Shown here: in pieces, positions 38,785 to 48,822 of the stretch | Position numbering within the stretch: the first letter of the stretch is position 1 | How the letters are laid out: each line of letters starts with the position of its first letter | Assembly: GCF_000016825.1 (NCBI RefSeq) | Contig: NC_009513.1 | Span: forward strand, 645,001-709,000 | Source: Limosilactobacillus reuteri subsp. reuteri | GTDB lineage: Bacteria > Bacillota > Bacilli > Lactobacillales > Lactobacillaceae | DNA: 64,000 nt | Direction of reading: 5' to 3' | Notes under the pieces: generated by a model | What the model was told of the DNA's origin: nothing | The model's input: the letters and a program-made list of their open reading frames with translations, nothing else | Databases searched by the model: none | Position numbers and translations under genes: made by a program

Positions 38785-39495
38785 ATGGCTGAATTAGATG
38801 CACAAACAATCATTAACTACATTAGTAACGCACCCAAGAAGACACCGGTAAAGGTCTACCTTAAAGGAAATTTGGGTGATTTAGAATTTCCCGCAGAAGT
38901 AGAAACATTTCTTGAACAGCATACGGGTGTTATTTTCGGTGATTGGACAGTTATCGAACCGTTATTAAAGGAATACAGTTCAGCAATTGAATCTTACCAT
39001 GTGGAAAACGATGCGCGTAATTCAGCAGTTCCTTTGCTTGATTTGAAGAATATTAATGCCCGCATTGAGCCGGGAGCAATTATTCGCGATAAAGTGCTTA
39101 TTGGTGACAATGCTGTCATTATGATGGGCGCAACAATTAATATTGGTGCTGAAATTGGTGCCGATTCGATGATTGATATGGGGGCAGTTCTTGGTGGCCG
39201 TGCAATTGTTGGTCGCCACTGTCATATTGGTGCTGGTACTGTCTTAGCTGGAGTTGTTGAACCGGCTTCAGCTGAACCAGTCCGCATTGATGACAATGTA
39301 ATGGTTGGCGCCAATGCGGTGGTAATTGAAGGGGTTCATGTAGGAGAAGGAGCTGTCATTGCTGCTGGGGCAATTGTTACTCATGATGTGGCTCCTCATA
39401 CGATGGTTGCGGGAGTTCCTGCTAAGTTTATTAAAAATGTCGATGATCAAACCGCTGGCAAGACCGAATTAGAGGATGATTTACGGAAGCTCTAG
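38785..39495 (+). CDS. dapH: Tetrahydrodipicolinate N-acetyltransferase
   Basis: 236 residues. An N-terminal alpha-helical domain (about 1-85) is followed by a left-handed beta-helix of hexapeptide repeats (about 90-215, such as [23 protein letters not shown] and [13 protein letters not shown]). It acetylates the open form of tetrahydrodipicolinate, which places this organism in the N-acetyl variant of the DAP pathway rather than the succinyl or dehydrogenase variants. The following deacetylase and aminotransferase agree with this. AAAGGAAG site upstream. Confidence 0.95.
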   Translation: MAELDAQTIINYISNAPKKTPVKVYLKGNLGDLEFPAEVETFLEQHTGVIFGDWTVIEPLLKEYSSAIESYHVENDARNSAVPLLDLKNINARIEPGAIIRDKVLIGDNAVIMMGATINIGAEIGADSMIDMGAVLGGRAIVGRHCHIGAGTVLAGVVEPASAEPVRIDDNVMVGANAVVIEGVHVGEGAVIAAGAIVTHDVAPHTMVAGVPAKFIKNVDDQTAGKTELEDDLRKL

Positions 39496-39507
39496 GAGGA
39501 GTTCAAG

Positions 39508-40653
39508 ATGTTAACAGAAGAAGAATTAATTCAAATTCGTCGTCACCTCCATCAAATTCCAGAGCTGGCTCTTCAAGAATTTGACACTCACCAATACTTA
39601 GTGGAGACGATTGCTGGTTTTAACCAAGCCTTTTTAGAAGTTCGTACCTTTAAGGAATTACCAACTGCTCTCATGGTGTTGGTGCATGGTAAGAATCCAC
39701 AACGAACAATTGGGTATCGAACAGACATCGATGCTTTACCAGTTGAGGAACAAACAGGTTTACCATACTCATCAACCCATCCGGGAGTAATGCACGCCTG
39801 TGGTCATGATATTCATATGACGGTTGCATTAGGGGTATTGAATTATTTTAGTGAACACCAGCCGCAAGATAATATCCTGTTTTTCTTTCAACCGGCCGAA
39901 GAAAGCGAAAATGGTGGAAAGCGGGCATATGAACTGGGTTTGTTTAGTGGAAAGTGGAAACCAGATGAGTTTTACGGGTTGCATGATAATCCTGATTTGC
40001 CAGCAGGCGCAATTGGTTGTCGGATGGGGACCTTGTTTGCGGGAACCACGGAAGTTAATATTGATCTCAATGGTAAGGGCGGTCACGCGGCGTATCCTCA
40101 AAATGCTAATGATACCGTCGTTGCGGCAGCATCATTGATTCTTCAAGTACAGACTGTGATTTCGCGGAGTATCGATCCTATTCAAAGTGGTGTAATTACC
40201 TTAGGAAAGATTGACGGCGGGACGATTCGAAATGTTATTGCTGGACATACGCGGATTGAAGGAACGATTCGGGGACTAACGCAGACGATGATTGAAACTA
40301 TTGATAACCGCTTGAAGGACGTATGTGAAGGAATCGGGTGTAGTTTTAACATGGATGTTTCCCTTGAATTAAATCAGGGTGGCTATTGGCCAGTAGAGAA
40401 TAATCCAGAATTAACAAAACGGTTTATCCATTATATGGAAGAGACACCAACTGTAAACTTTATCGAAACAGAACCCGCAATGACCGGGGAAGATTTTGGC
40501 TACTTACTGGCTAAATTTCCGGGAACCATGTTTTGGCTTGGGGTTGAAGATGATTCACAATTGCATTCGGCCACCCTTACCCCTAATGAAAAAGCAATTA
40601 AACGTGGAGTAGATGCGATTACTGGTTTTCTTGAATATCGAATGCAAAATTAG
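39508..40653 (+). CDS. N-acetyldiaminopimelate deacetylase (M20D amidohydrolase)
   Basis: 381 residues, an M20-family metallopeptidase fold. Metal-binding motifs: HACGHDIHM, the FFQPAEESENGG segment with the catalytic Glu, and GLHDNPDLPAG. The dimerisation domain lies at about 175-290. In this operon it removes the acetyl group from N-acetyl-LL-DAP. On sequence alone it could be confused with hippurate or amino-acid amidohydrolases, but placement between dapH and dapA settles the role. The ATG follows AGGAGG, 12 bp after dapH. Confidence 0.93.
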   Translation: MLTEEELIQIRRHLHQIPELALQEFDTHQYLVETIAGFNQAFLEVRTFKELPTALMVLVHGKNPQRTIGYRTDIDALPVEEQTGLPYSSTHPGVMHACGHDIHMTVALGVLNYFSEHQPQDNILFFFQPAEESENGGKRAYELGLFSGKWKPDEFYGLHDNPDLPAGAIGCRMGTLFAGTTEVNIDLNGKGGHAAYPQNANDTVVAAASLILQVQTVISRSIDPIQSGVITLGKIDGGTIRNVIAGHTRIEGTIRGLTQTMIETIDNRLKDVCEGIGCSFNMDVSLELNQGGYWPVENNPELTKRFIHYMEETPTVNFIETEPAMTGEDFGYLLAKFPGTMFWLGVEDDSQLHSATLTPNEKAIKRGVDAITGFLEYRMQN

Positions 40654-40680
40654 TAGGGAATAAATAATGGAGGAAAGAAT

Positions 40681-41604
40681 ATGACATTATTACAAAATGC
40701 AGACTTAATGACGGCAATTGTAACCCCCTTTGATGACGAGGAAAATATTGATTATGGTCGTTTAGAATATTTGACAAATTACTTAATTGAACATGGGAGC
40801 AACGGTTTTGTTATCGGGGGGACTACTGGGGAAACTCCAGAACTCACTCATGATGAAAAAATTGAGCTATACCAACATTTCGGTGAAATTGTAAACGGAC
40901 GGGTTCCGGTTATTGCTGGAACTGGAAGCAATAATACTAAGGAAACGATTGCCTTTACTAATGAGGTTGCGCAAATTAACGGTATCGATTATGCCCTTGT
41001 TGTTGTTCCTCCTTATAACAAACCTAACCAACGGGGAATGGTTGCTCATTTCACAGCAGTTGCGGATAGTGTTGACCTCCCAATCATCATTTACAACATT
41101 CCTGGTCGTACAGGGGTAAAGATGGCTCAGGAAACCGTAGTAGAATTGTCTCACCATCAAAATATCGCCGCTGTAAAACAATGTACATCTTTGGAAGAAC
41201 TTGAATACATTGTTGAACACCGCGACCCTGATTTTGCAGTTTTCACAGGTGAAGATGCACAGGCGCTAACTGCCCGGGTTTTAGGAGCAAATGGGGTTAT
41301 CTCGGTTGCTTCCCATACTTATGTCGATCAAATGCGCCAAATGTATGACTCACTATACCGAGGCGATTATCAAACTGCTGGTAAGTTGCAACGGTGGCTA
41401 ACTCCCCGGATGGCCGCTTTGTTTATGTTCCCATCACCATCACCAGTTAAAGCAGTTTTGAATGCGCAAGGTTTTAACGTTGGTAGTTGTCGATTACCAA
41501 TTCTTCCATTAAATGAAGAAGAAAAACGCAAATTAGAGACTGCCTTATCATTACCTACTAATTCGTTGACTGCCAAGAACTTACCTTTAAATTTGGGGGA
41601 ATAA
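40681..41604 (+). CDS. dapA: 4-hydroxy-tetrahydrodipicolinate synthase
   Basis: 307 residues, a TIM-barrel aldolase. Motifs: [10 protein letters not shown] near the substrate loop, [12 protein letters not shown] with the catalytic Tyr, and AAVKQCTS with the Schiff-base Lys. It condenses pyruvate with aspartate semialdehyde, the first committed step to DAP. The gene ends 3 bp before dapB, indicating tight coupling. Confidence 0.96.
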
Positions 41605-41607
41605 AGC

Positions 41608-42387
41608 ATGAAAAAAGTTTTAATTGCTGGTGCGACTGGAGCAATGGGACAAAAGGCAGTTGATCTAGTGAACTCACTCGCTGGGTTTGAAATTACCGCT
41701 GCGCTTGCACCAACCTTAACAAAAGAGAATATGACTGATTTTCACCTTGCATCATCTGTTCAGCCTTATCAAACTTTGGATGAAATTGAAGATGGAGTTG
41801 CTGATATTTGGATTGATTTTACCTTGCCAAGTGCTGTTTATCAGAATGTTAAGTTTGCACTTGAACATGGAATGAGGCCGATTGTTGGAACGACCGGCTT
41901 AACCGATGAACAACAAGCAGACCTGGTGCGCCTCAGTGAAGAAAAACAGATAGGTGGATTGATCGCTGCTAATTTTGGGATGTCGGCAGTTCTTCTTATG
42001 AAATTTGCTCAGGAAGCAGCTAAATATTTCCCGGACGTTGAAATTATTGAAATGCATCATGGTGATAAAAAAGATGCCCCATCGGGAACGGCTTTGAGTA
42101 CCGCAAAGTTGATCGATCAAGTCCGTCCTGCACATGAGACAAATCCTGATGAAACAGAGAGCTTAACCGGTGCGCGGGGTGGCGACTACCATGGAATTAA
42201 GATTCATGCTGTTCGACTTCCGGGGTACATTGCTCACGAACAAGTTCTCTTTGGTGGGGATGGCGAGGCCCTAACTATCCGCCAAGACTCGTTTGACCGT
42301 CAATCCTTTATGAATGGGGTTAAGGTTGCTCTGGAAAAAGTTGATGGATTATCAAAATTGGTAATTGGTTTAGAAAATATTTTATAA
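41608..42387 (+). CDS. dapB: 4-hydroxy-tetrahydrodipicolinate reductase
   Basis: 259 residues. NAD(P)-binding AGATGAMGQKAV at the N-terminus, VGTTGLTDEQ, and the substrate loop EMHHGDKKDAPSGTAL with the catalytic His and Lys. It reduces the DapA product to tetrahydrodipicolinate. It lies between dapA and the DAP aminotransferase in the L-box operon. Confidence 0.96.
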   Translation: MKKVLIAGATGAMGQKAVDLVNSLAGFEITAALAPTLTKENMTDFHLASSVQPYQTLDEIEDGVADIWIDFTLPSAVYQNVKFALEHGMRPIVGTTGLTDEQQADLVRLSEEKQIGGLIAANFGMSAVLLMKFAQEAAKYFPDVEIIEMHHGDKKDAPSGTALSTAKLIDQVRPAHETNPDETESLTGARGGDYHGIKIHAVRLPGYIAHEQVLFGGDGEALTIRQDSFDRQSFMNGVKVALEKVDGLSKLVIGLENIL

Positions 42388-42399
42388 GAAGGTGAAAAA

Positions 42400-43584
42400 A
42401 TGCCAAGACTTCATGCTGAATTAGCAACTACCGTAAATAGTCATCTGGCAGCTGTTCCGCCAGCACAGATTCGCGCATTTGATGAAGAAATTTCTGCCGT
42501 TCCTGGACTAGTAAAATTAACACTTGGTGAACCGGACTTTGCTGTGCCAGATCACGTCAAAAAAGCGGCAATTGAAAGTATTCAAAATGATGATTCTCAC
42601 TATTCACCAAGCAAGGGTAAGATTGAATTACGCAAAGCGATTAGTAAATATCTTGAGCAGAGTCGTCACGTTTACTATGACCCTGAAGCCGAAATTGTAG
42701 TAACGATTGGGGCAACAGAAGCGGTAACCGCGACAACTTTTGCAATGTTAAATCCGGGAGATAAAGTAATTATTCCCACTCCAGCATTTTCGCTATATTT
42801 CCCGAGTGTTTCCCTAACTGGTACTGAACCGATCAAAGTTAACACTGCTGATGATGGCTTTTTGCTATCTGCTGAAAGACTAGAAGAGGTATTAGCAAAA
42901 GAGGGTCCGGCAGTAAAGGCTGTTCTCTTAAATTATCCTAATAATCCAACTGGCCGTTCATACACTGAAGAAGAGCTAAAAGCATTGGCTAAAGTAATTG
43001 AAGATCATCACATCTATGCGATTGTTGATGAGATTTATAGTTCATTGATGTACGATCAACCATTCCATTCACTTGCGACGCTTTTGCCTGAGCAGACAAT
43101 TCTGATTAGTGGCTTATCAAAATCACATGCAATGACGGGTTATCGTTTAGGATATGTGGCTGGCCCGGGAGAATTTATTTCAACGATGTCAAAGATGCAT
43201 TCATTTATGGTGACGTGCCCAAATGACACTGCTCAAGCGGCAGCGATTGAAGCGTTAGAAAACGGGAATGATGATCCGCAAGAATTTAAGCGGGTCTATC
43301 GTCAACGGAGAGATAAACTTGCGAGTGCAATGCGAAAGATGGGCTTTGAAATTGCATTGCCAGATGGCGCATTTTATATTTTTGCTAAAATCCCTGCTCA
43401 ATTTGGGAAGGATGATCTCGCCTTTGCTCGTAAATTAGCCCACGAAGCTAAAGTTGGCGTAATTCCCGGGAATGCATTTGGTCCTGGTGGAGAAGGATAC
43501 ATTCGCTTATCATATGCAGCGGCAGATTCTGTTATTGATACGGCGATTGAACGGTTACAAAATTTTATGAATAATTTAGGATAG
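42400..43584 (+). CDS. patA: N-acetyl-LL-diaminopimelate aminotransferase
   Basis: 394 residues, a fold-type I PLP aminotransferase. Motifs: [26 protein letters not shown], the VDEIYSSL segment with the PLP-contacting Asp, and [16 protein letters not shown] with the Schiff-base Lys. In an operon with dapH and the deacetylase it most likely makes N-acetyl-DAP. The alternative, a general aromatic or aspartate aminotransferase, is less likely in this setting. AAGGTGAAAA precedes the ATG. Confidence 0.9.
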   Translation: MPRLHAELATTVNSHLAAVPPAQIRAFDEEISAVPGLVKLTLGEPDFAVPDHVKKAAIESIQNDDSHYSPSKGKIELRKAISKYLEQSRHVYYDPEAEIVVTIGATEAVTATTFAMLNPGDKVIIPTPAFSLYFPSVSLTGTEPIKVNTADDGFLLSAERLEEVLAKEGPAVKAVLLNYPNNPTGRSYTEEELKALAKVIEDHHIYAIVDEIYSSLMYDQPFHSLATLLPEQTILISGLSKSHAMTGYRLGYVAGPGEFISTMSKMHSFMVTCPNDTAQAAAIEALENGNDDPQEFKRVYRQRRDKLASAMRKMGFEIALPDGAFYIFAKIPAQFGKDDLAFARKLAHEAKVGVIPGNAFGPGGEGYIRLSYAAADSVIDTAIERLQNFMNNLG

Positions 43585-43603
43585 GTTGAAAGAAGGAACT
43601 AAG

Positions 43604-44662
43604 ATGAGTAAAGAATATAATGTCGCAATTTTGGGTGCTACTGGTGCGGTTGGTACACGGATGATTCAACAATTGGAACAATCAACAATTCCGGTAAAGA
43701 GTGTGAAATTACTGGCATCCGCTAAGTCAGCTGGTAAGCAATTATCATTTAAGGGTCAACCGATCACTGTTGAAGAAACGACACCTGATTCTTTTAATGG
43801 GGTTGATATTGTGCTTTCATCTGCTGGTGGATCAGTATCAAAAAAGTTCCTTCCAGAAGCAGTAAAACGGGGAGCAGTTTGTGTTGATAATACGAGTGCT
43901 TTTCGAATGGAACCTGATGTACCGCTAGTAGTTCCAGAAGTAAATGAAGAGGCATTAAAAAATCATCACGGAATCATTGCTAATCCTAACTGTTCGACAA
44001 TTCAAATGGTGGTAGCATTGGAACCAATCCGCCAAGCATTTGGATTGAATCAAATTATTGTTTCGACTTACCAAGCAGCTTCAGGAGCAGGTCAATCAGC
44101 TTTAAATGAATTGCGACAAGAAACTCAAGACTACCTTGAGGGTAAGGACATGCAAGCAGATGCCAAGATTTTGCCAACAAAGGGTGACAAGAAGCATTAT
44201 CCATTAGCTTTTAATTTATTACCGCAGATCGATGTCTTTGAAGATGATGGTTACTCCCATGAAGAATGGAAGATGATCCATGAAACAAAGAAGATCATGT
44301 TAAACGACATGGACGCTAAGGATATTAAGGTTACTGCCACTTGTGTTCGTGTACCTGTCCCAATTGCTCATGGAGAATCAATTTACTTTACTGTTGACGA
44401 TCCAACGGTAACTGTTGACCAATTGCGGGCAGTATTAAAGGACGCTCCCGGGGTAGTTCTGCAGGATGATCCTGCGCACCAGGTTTATCCTCAACCAATT
44501 AATGCTGTTGGCAAGCGTGACACTTTTGTTGGTCGTCTCCGTGCAGATGAAGAAAATCCTGGTTCCTTTAATATGTGGGTTGTTGCTGATAATCTCCTTA
44601 AGGGGGCGGCTTGGAATACCGTTGAAAATGCAGAACGGTTAGTCGCAAATGGGTTAGTTTAA
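43604..44662 (+). CDS. asd: Aspartate-semialdehyde dehydrogenase
   Basis: 352 residues from the ATG at 43604. A TTG six codons upstream is in frame but poorly placed. NADP-binding [13 protein letters not shown] at the N-terminus, the catalytic Cys in [10 protein letters not shown], and the conserved [11 protein letters not shown]. It reduces aspartyl phosphate to the semialdehyde that DapA uses. It is the last gene of the L-box operon and supplies the link to the separately encoded aspartate kinase. A terminator follows. Confidence 0.96.
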   Translation: MSKEYNVAILGATGAVGTRMIQQLEQSTIPVKSVKLLASAKSAGKQLSFKGQPITVEETTPDSFNGVDIVLSSAGGSVSKKFLPEAVKRGAVCVDNTSAFRMEPDVPLVVPEVNEEALKNHHGIIANPNCSTIQMVVALEPIRQAFGLNQIIVSTYQAASGAGQSALNELRQETQDYLEGKDMQADAKILPTKGDKKHYPLAFNLLPQIDVFEDDGYSHEEWKMIHETKKIMLNDMDAKDIKVTATCVRVPVPIAHGESIYFTVDDPTVTVDQLRAVLKDAPGVVLQDDPAHQVYPQPINAVGKRDTFVGRLRADEENPGSFNMWVVADNLLKGAAWNTVENAERLVANGLV

Positions 44663-44679
44663 AATTTAATAATCATAAT

Positions 44680-44713
44680 AAAAAATACTCTCTGAATATA
44701 GGGAGTATTTTTT
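44680..44713. terminator. Bidirectional terminator between asd and the cdaR pseudogene
   Basis: AAAAAATACTC pairs with GAGTATTTTTT around an AT-rich loop. It can serve both the plus-strand asd and the minus-strand gene. Confidence 0.85.
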
Positions 44714-44719
44714 GTATGA

Positions 44720-45781
44720 TTATAGAGTTTGTTGATAGTAAAAAGTAATGTAGCCAATAAAAAGTTGAAATAAGTCTTCAGTATTTTTAGGATCTAGTTC
44801 AAAAAGTTTTTTTATGCGAAGTAATCGATTATTGAGTGTATTACAGTGTACAAATAAATTATGTGCAGTTTGATTTACACTCATATTACACTTAATAAAT
44901 TCACGGATTGTATCGATCAATTCTTTCCCATCTTTTCTTTTTAGTAAGGCTTCATATTGATCATTAACTGCTATTAAATTTAAATCACTATCTAATACCT
45001 GTTTAACAAAAGAAATTTGTGAATAATACCTAAATGATGGCTTTCCCAAAATATTACTTAATCGCAGTGTTGTAACTGCTTGCTCCGCTAATCTACCAAG
45101 CAAATTACCCCAATTACTGATACCGTATTCAATTTCTTGATGTTCAAGTTTTTGTTGAATATATGCTTCTTGGTGCTTTGAACTGAGAATAATCAACTCA
45201 ATACGATTAGTGAGAGAAAAAATAATTGTTTCCTGATCTAGTTTAAGGTTTTTAATTATTTGAGAACTCCCGGCAATTGCAATTACACATCGTTGTTTTC
45301 CTAAATTTATATTTAGACGATTTGCTTCCTCAACTAGTTCACTATCAAGTTGTGGATCTTGATACTTGCTGACATTAAGCCACCTATAAATAAATCTTTG
45401 TTTAACTTTTTCAATTTCGTGCTCTTGTTCATTTTCTTGTTTTTGCTGTAGCAAGAGTTCGACTGCTGTTTTTAGCAATGATGCTAGGGGAGTAACTTTA
45501 TTAGGGTCACCGGTAATTCCAACAACACCGATAATTTAATTTTTGAATTTTAAAGGCATATTAACGCCTGGTTGCCCATGATTTCCATATTGTTGATCCA
45601 TTGGTAGTGTTTTTCGCTGTTTTATCGCATCGACAGCTCCAACATGTAAAGTATTTATCCTACTTTTGTTACCGCTTGCGATGATATAACCTTTCTTATT
45701 CATAATATTAATGTTATATGGTATTTGTGTCATCATATGATCGACAATTGATTGTGCAAGTTTTGGTTTGAGCTCCATCAT
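44720..45781 (-). pseudogene. cdaR: CdaR-type sugar-diacid/glycerate regulator, split by an in-frame stop
   Basis: The N-terminal part (45781-45539) is the diacid-recognition domain, starting MELKPKLAQSIVDHMM. It ends at a TAA at 45538-45536. Reading straight on in the same frame gives IIGVVGITGDPNKVTPLAS and then the remaining 252 codons, down to 44720. That part includes the C-terminal PucR-type helix-turn-helix (NMSVNQTAHNLFVHCNTLNNRLLRI in family terms). No bases are missing, so a single C-to-T change of a CAA codon would explain the break. CdaR proteins activate glycerate and sugar-diacid genes, and the glycerate permease and kinase lie divergently next to it. The downstream part could still be made from a TTG at 45478. 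Confidence 0.9.
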
Positions 45782-45877
45782 TTTTCTCCTTTAATATTTT
45801 GATAATAGGAACTATGTACAAGATGCATAATAATTTTTGTGCAAAACGTAACTTGTTATAAGCTTGTTTAAAGGTTA

Positions 45878-45892
45878 ATGTAAACGGTGACA
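45878..45892 (+). promoter_or_regulatory. Putative cre (CcpA) site before the glycerate permease
   Basis: ATGTAAACGGTGACA fits the loose cre consensus WTGNAANCGNWNNCW. It lies in the 187-bp divergent intergenic region between the cdaR pseudogene and the permease, so catabolite control by CcpA is likely. Confidence 0.55.
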
Positions 45893-45968
45893 AAGGGATG
45901 TTGTTTTTTGTGATGTTTTATCTTATTTTAGTATTTCTTTACTAGTAATCAAAGAGGAGGCTTATAAA

Positions 45969-47264
45969 ATGATTTCTTGGTGGGGAGCATTAATAGGATT
46001 AGCACTTGCGATTTTTTTGATTTTACGAAAACTAGATCCAGTATATTCGCTATTATTAGGAGCCATTGTCGGCGCCATTATTGGTGGGGCTGGTTTAGAA
46101 GGAACTATTAATATTTTGGTTAAAGGTGAGCAAAGTGTAATGGGAACGGTCCTTCGAGTATTAGCGGCAGGAATGTTAGCTGGCGTTATGATGGATTCTG
46201 GGGCTGCCGAAACCCTTGCACGGACGATCGTTAATAAATTTGGTGATCGGTTAGCTATTTTTGCATTAGCTCTTGCAACGATGGTAATTACAGCTGTGGG
46301 GGTCTTTATCCCAGTTGCTGTTTTAATTGTTGCACCAATTGCCCTTGAAGTTGGTCGCAATATGCATATTTCAAAATTATCTTTATTGGTTGCCTTATCT
46401 GGTGGAGGCAAGGCAGGTAACATAATCTCACCAAATGCAAATACAATTGCAGCGGCAAAGGGATTTGGTCTTGAGCTGAGTCAAGTAATGATTGCTGATT
46501 TTATTCCTGCCGTAATCGCTTTAATAGTTACAGTTGTTGTAGCTAGAATGATCCGCAAAAAAGGTAGGGCAGTTTTAGAACAAGATCTTGAAGATAGTAC
46601 AAAAACAATCAAGCAAAGTGATTTGCCAACGTTTAAACAAGCCATCGTTGCTCCTGTTATTGCAATAGTTTTACTTTTATTAGGACCAATTGGAACTATT
46701 TGTCATTTACCATTATTAGCAAAGGTAAATTTAGATGCTACCTATGTTTTGCCATTTGCAGCAATAATAGGTGCTTTAGCAATGGGAAAAGGTGAGAAGA
46801 TTAAAAGTTATGCTCAGACTGGTGTTAGTCGAATGACTGGTGTAGTAATGATTTTAATTGGTGCAGGTGCAATTGGTGCTACTATCACCGCGTCTACTTT
46901 CCCAGAGTTATTAATTGATCTTATTAAGGCAAGTCATGTGCCTGGTGTCTTATTAGCACCACTTTCTGGTATTCTCATGGCTGGAGCAACTGCTTCAACT
47001 TCTACGGGTGTTATTTTAGCTACTGGTTCTTTTGCCAAGTCTATTTTAGGATTTGGTGTTGCACCACTTGCAGCGGCGGCAATGGTTCATACTGGGGCGA
47101 TTGTCATTGACCAATTACCTCAAGGAAACTATTTCCATGTTACAGCGAATGCAATGCATATGGATATTAAAGAACGATCGCAAGGTATTTTTTATGAATT
47201 CTTAGTTGGGGGTTCCGCAATGTTAACCGCAACTATCTTGTATGGCTTTTTGCATTTACTATAA
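45969..47264 (+). CDS. GntP-family permease, probable glycerate transporter
   Basis: 431 residues with about twelve hydrophobic segments. The N-terminal MISWWGALIGLALAIFLILR and PVYSLLLGAIVGAIIGG resemble GntP-family gluconate/glycerate permeases. The middle part, SGGGKAGNIISPNANTIAAA, and the C-terminal ASTSTGVILATGSFAKSIL are also typical. The glycerate kinase encoded 18 bp downstream makes glycerate the most probable substrate. GAGGAGG ribosome binding site upstream of the ATG. A cre-like site is present in the promoter region. Confidence 0.85.
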   Translation: MISWWGALIGLALAIFLILRKLDPVYSLLLGAIVGAIIGGAGLEGTINILVKGEQSVMGTVLRVLAAGMLAGVMMDSGAAETLARTIVNKFGDRLAIFALALATMVITAVGVFIPVAVLIVAPIALEVGRNMHISKLSLLVALSGGGKAGNIISPNANTIAAAKGFGLELSQVMIADFIPAVIALIVTVVVARMIRKKGRAVLEQDLEDSTKTIKQSDLPTFKQAIVAPVIAIVLLLLGPIGTICHLPLLAKVNLDATYVLPFAAIIGALAMGKGEKIKSYAQTGVSRMTGVVMILIGAGAIGATITASTFPELLIDLIKASHVPGVLLAPLSGILMAGATASTSTGVILATGSFAKSILGFGVAPLAAAAMVHTGAIVIDQLPQGNYFHVTANAMHMDIKERSQGIFYEFLVGGSAMLTATILYGFLHLL

Positions 47265-47282
47265 ATGAAAGGATGATCAGTG

Positions 47283-48434
47283 ATGAAATTTGTAATTGCT
47301 CCAGATTCATTTAAAGGCGGATTAACAGCAAAAGAAGCAGCAAATGTGATGGCAGAAGGAATCAAAAGAGTGTTTCCGAATGCCGAGTATGCTTTAGTTC
47401 CAATGGCTGATGGAGGAGAGGGGACTGTTCAATCCTTAGTTGATGCGACTAACGGTCAAAAAATGATTGCTAAAGTCCACAACCCATTAAATAAATTAGT
47501 TAATGCTGAGTACGGAATATTAGGTGATGGGGAAACGGCAGTGATTGAGATGGCGGCGGCAAGTGGCCTTCAATTTGTTAATAAGGAGACTGCGAACCCG
47601 CTTATTACAACTACATATGGTACCGGCGAGTTAATTAAGGATGCTCTTGACCATAACATTAAAAAAATAATTATTGGAATTGGTGGAAGTGCAACCGTTG
47701 ATGGCGGAGCGGGGATGGCCCAAGCACTTGGAGCACGTTTATTGGATGCTGATAATCATGAAATTGGTTTAGGCGGTGGTGAGTTAGCAAGTTTAGAGCA
47801 AGTAGATTTTGGAGGATTAGATCCTCGCTTAAAAAATGTAGATATTCAGATTGCATCAGACGTAACCAACCCATTAACAGGAAAAAATGGGGCAGCCCCA
47901 GTATTTGGCCCGCAAAAAGGAGCTGATGAAGAAATGGTGAACATCTTGGACAAAAATCTTCATCATTATGCCCGAAAAATAGTTGCAGCTGGTGGGCCAG
48001 ACGTTGAACAAACGGCAGGTGCAGGGGCAGCCGGTGGTTTAGGAGCCGGGTTGATAGCATTTACCGGTGCGACAATGAAGCGAGGAGTAGAATTAGTGAT
48101 TGAAGCAACTCAACTACAAAAAAAGGCAGTTGGCGCTGATTATGTTTTTACTGGTGAAGGAGGAATTGATTTCCAGACTAAATTTGGTAAAACGCCATAT
48201 GGAGTCGCTAAGGCAACTAAAGAGGTGGCTCCAACTGCTCCGGTAATTGTGTTGGCTGGAAATATTGGTAAAGGCGTAAATGATCTATATTCATCCACGG
48301 CCATTGATGCAATTTTTGCAACTCCTGAAGGGGCTAAACCATTAAAAACAGCATTAGCAGATGCACCTATTGATATTGCTCAAACAGCGGAAAACGTTGC
48401 ACGTTTAATTAAAGTGAGTCATGTTAGTAATTAA
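47283..48434 (+). CDS. garK: Glycerate kinase
   Basis: 383 residues from the ATG at 47283; a GTG just before it at 47280 is possible. Type 1 glycerate kinase signature: IAPDSFKGGLTAKEAANVMAEGI at the N-terminus, VPMADGGEGTVQSL, IGIGGSATVDGGAGMAQALGARL, and FTGEGGIDFQTKFGKTP. It phosphorylates glycerate to 2- or 3-phosphoglycerate, feeding lower glycolysis. It forms an operon with the permease. Its regulator gene is disrupted, so expression control may be lost or changed. Confidence 0.94.
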   Translation: MKFVIAPDSFKGGLTAKEAANVMAEGIKRVFPNAEYALVPMADGGEGTVQSLVDATNGQKMIAKVHNPLNKLVNAEYGILGDGETAVIEMAAASGLQFVNKETANPLITTTYGTGELIKDALDHNIKKIIIGIGGSATVDGGAGMAQALGARLLDADNHEIGLGGGELASLEQVDFGGLDPRLKNVDIQIASDVTNPLTGKNGAAPVFGPQKGADEEMVNILDKNLHHYARKIVAAGGPDVEQTAGAGAAGGLGAGLIAFTGATMKRGVELVIEATQLQKKAVGADYVFTGEGGIDFQTKFGKTPYGVAKATKEVAPTAPVIVLAGNIGKGVNDLYSSTAIDAIFATPEGAKPLKTALADAPIDIAQTAENVARLIKVSHVSN

Positions 48435-48496
48435 GAATTAAAAGAGGGGCCTGTGACATAAGTTAAGTTACTTTCATAAAAAGCAAATACGCAGTA

Positions 48497-48549
48497 CAAC
48501 AATAGGCCTCTAACGTCCGGCAAAACCGAGCGTTAGAGGCCTATTGTTG
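48497..48549. repeat. Perfect 19-bp inverted repeat
   Basis: CAACAATAGGCCTCTAACG (48497-48515) and its exact complement (48531-48549) surround a 15-base loop with an inner CGG/CCG pair. It lies behind garK in a 388-bp gene-free region. A second palindrome, GAAGTCAC/GTGACTTC (48569-48586), follows. No T-run is adjacent. Confidence 0.85.
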
Positions 48550-48604
48550 CTTGCGGGGGCTCGAAAACGAAGTCACAAGTGACTTCTGTCTCGCTCCCTC
48601 TGCT

Positions 48605-48733
48605 ATTTTCACGAACAATTGCAAGATAACGTAGAACTCTAGCTTCGCGTCGTCACAAGGCTCACGTCTGAACGATAATCAGCCCGTGACTCCGCCTTAG
48701 TTTAGCCAACCGCCTTGTCGAGAAGACTGTTTT
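48605..48733. repeat. Dispersed intergenic hairpin repeat, copy B
   Basis: A diverged copy of 8151-8260. Shared blocks in the same order are TTTTCACGAACAAT, CAAGATAACGT, CACAAGGCTC, TAATCAGC, CTTAGTT and CGCCTTGTCGAG. CAAGGC and GCCTTG can pair to close a long hairpin. Copy B is about 18 bases longer than copy A. Confidence 0.65.
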
Positions 48734-48762
48734 CTATGCACTTTTTATAGCAAATTACTGGC

Positions 48763-48791
48763 TTGGCTTAGTCTTATAAAGACCGTATAAT
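48763..48791 (+). promoter_or_regulatory. Promoter of the 48823 gene
   Basis: TTGGCT (48763-48768), a 17-bp spacer and a perfect TATAAT (48786-48791). It is about 32 bp ahead of the ATG at 48823. Confidence 0.8.
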
Positions 48792-48822
48792 GAATTGGAA
48801 GATAATCAAGGAGAATTTAAAA

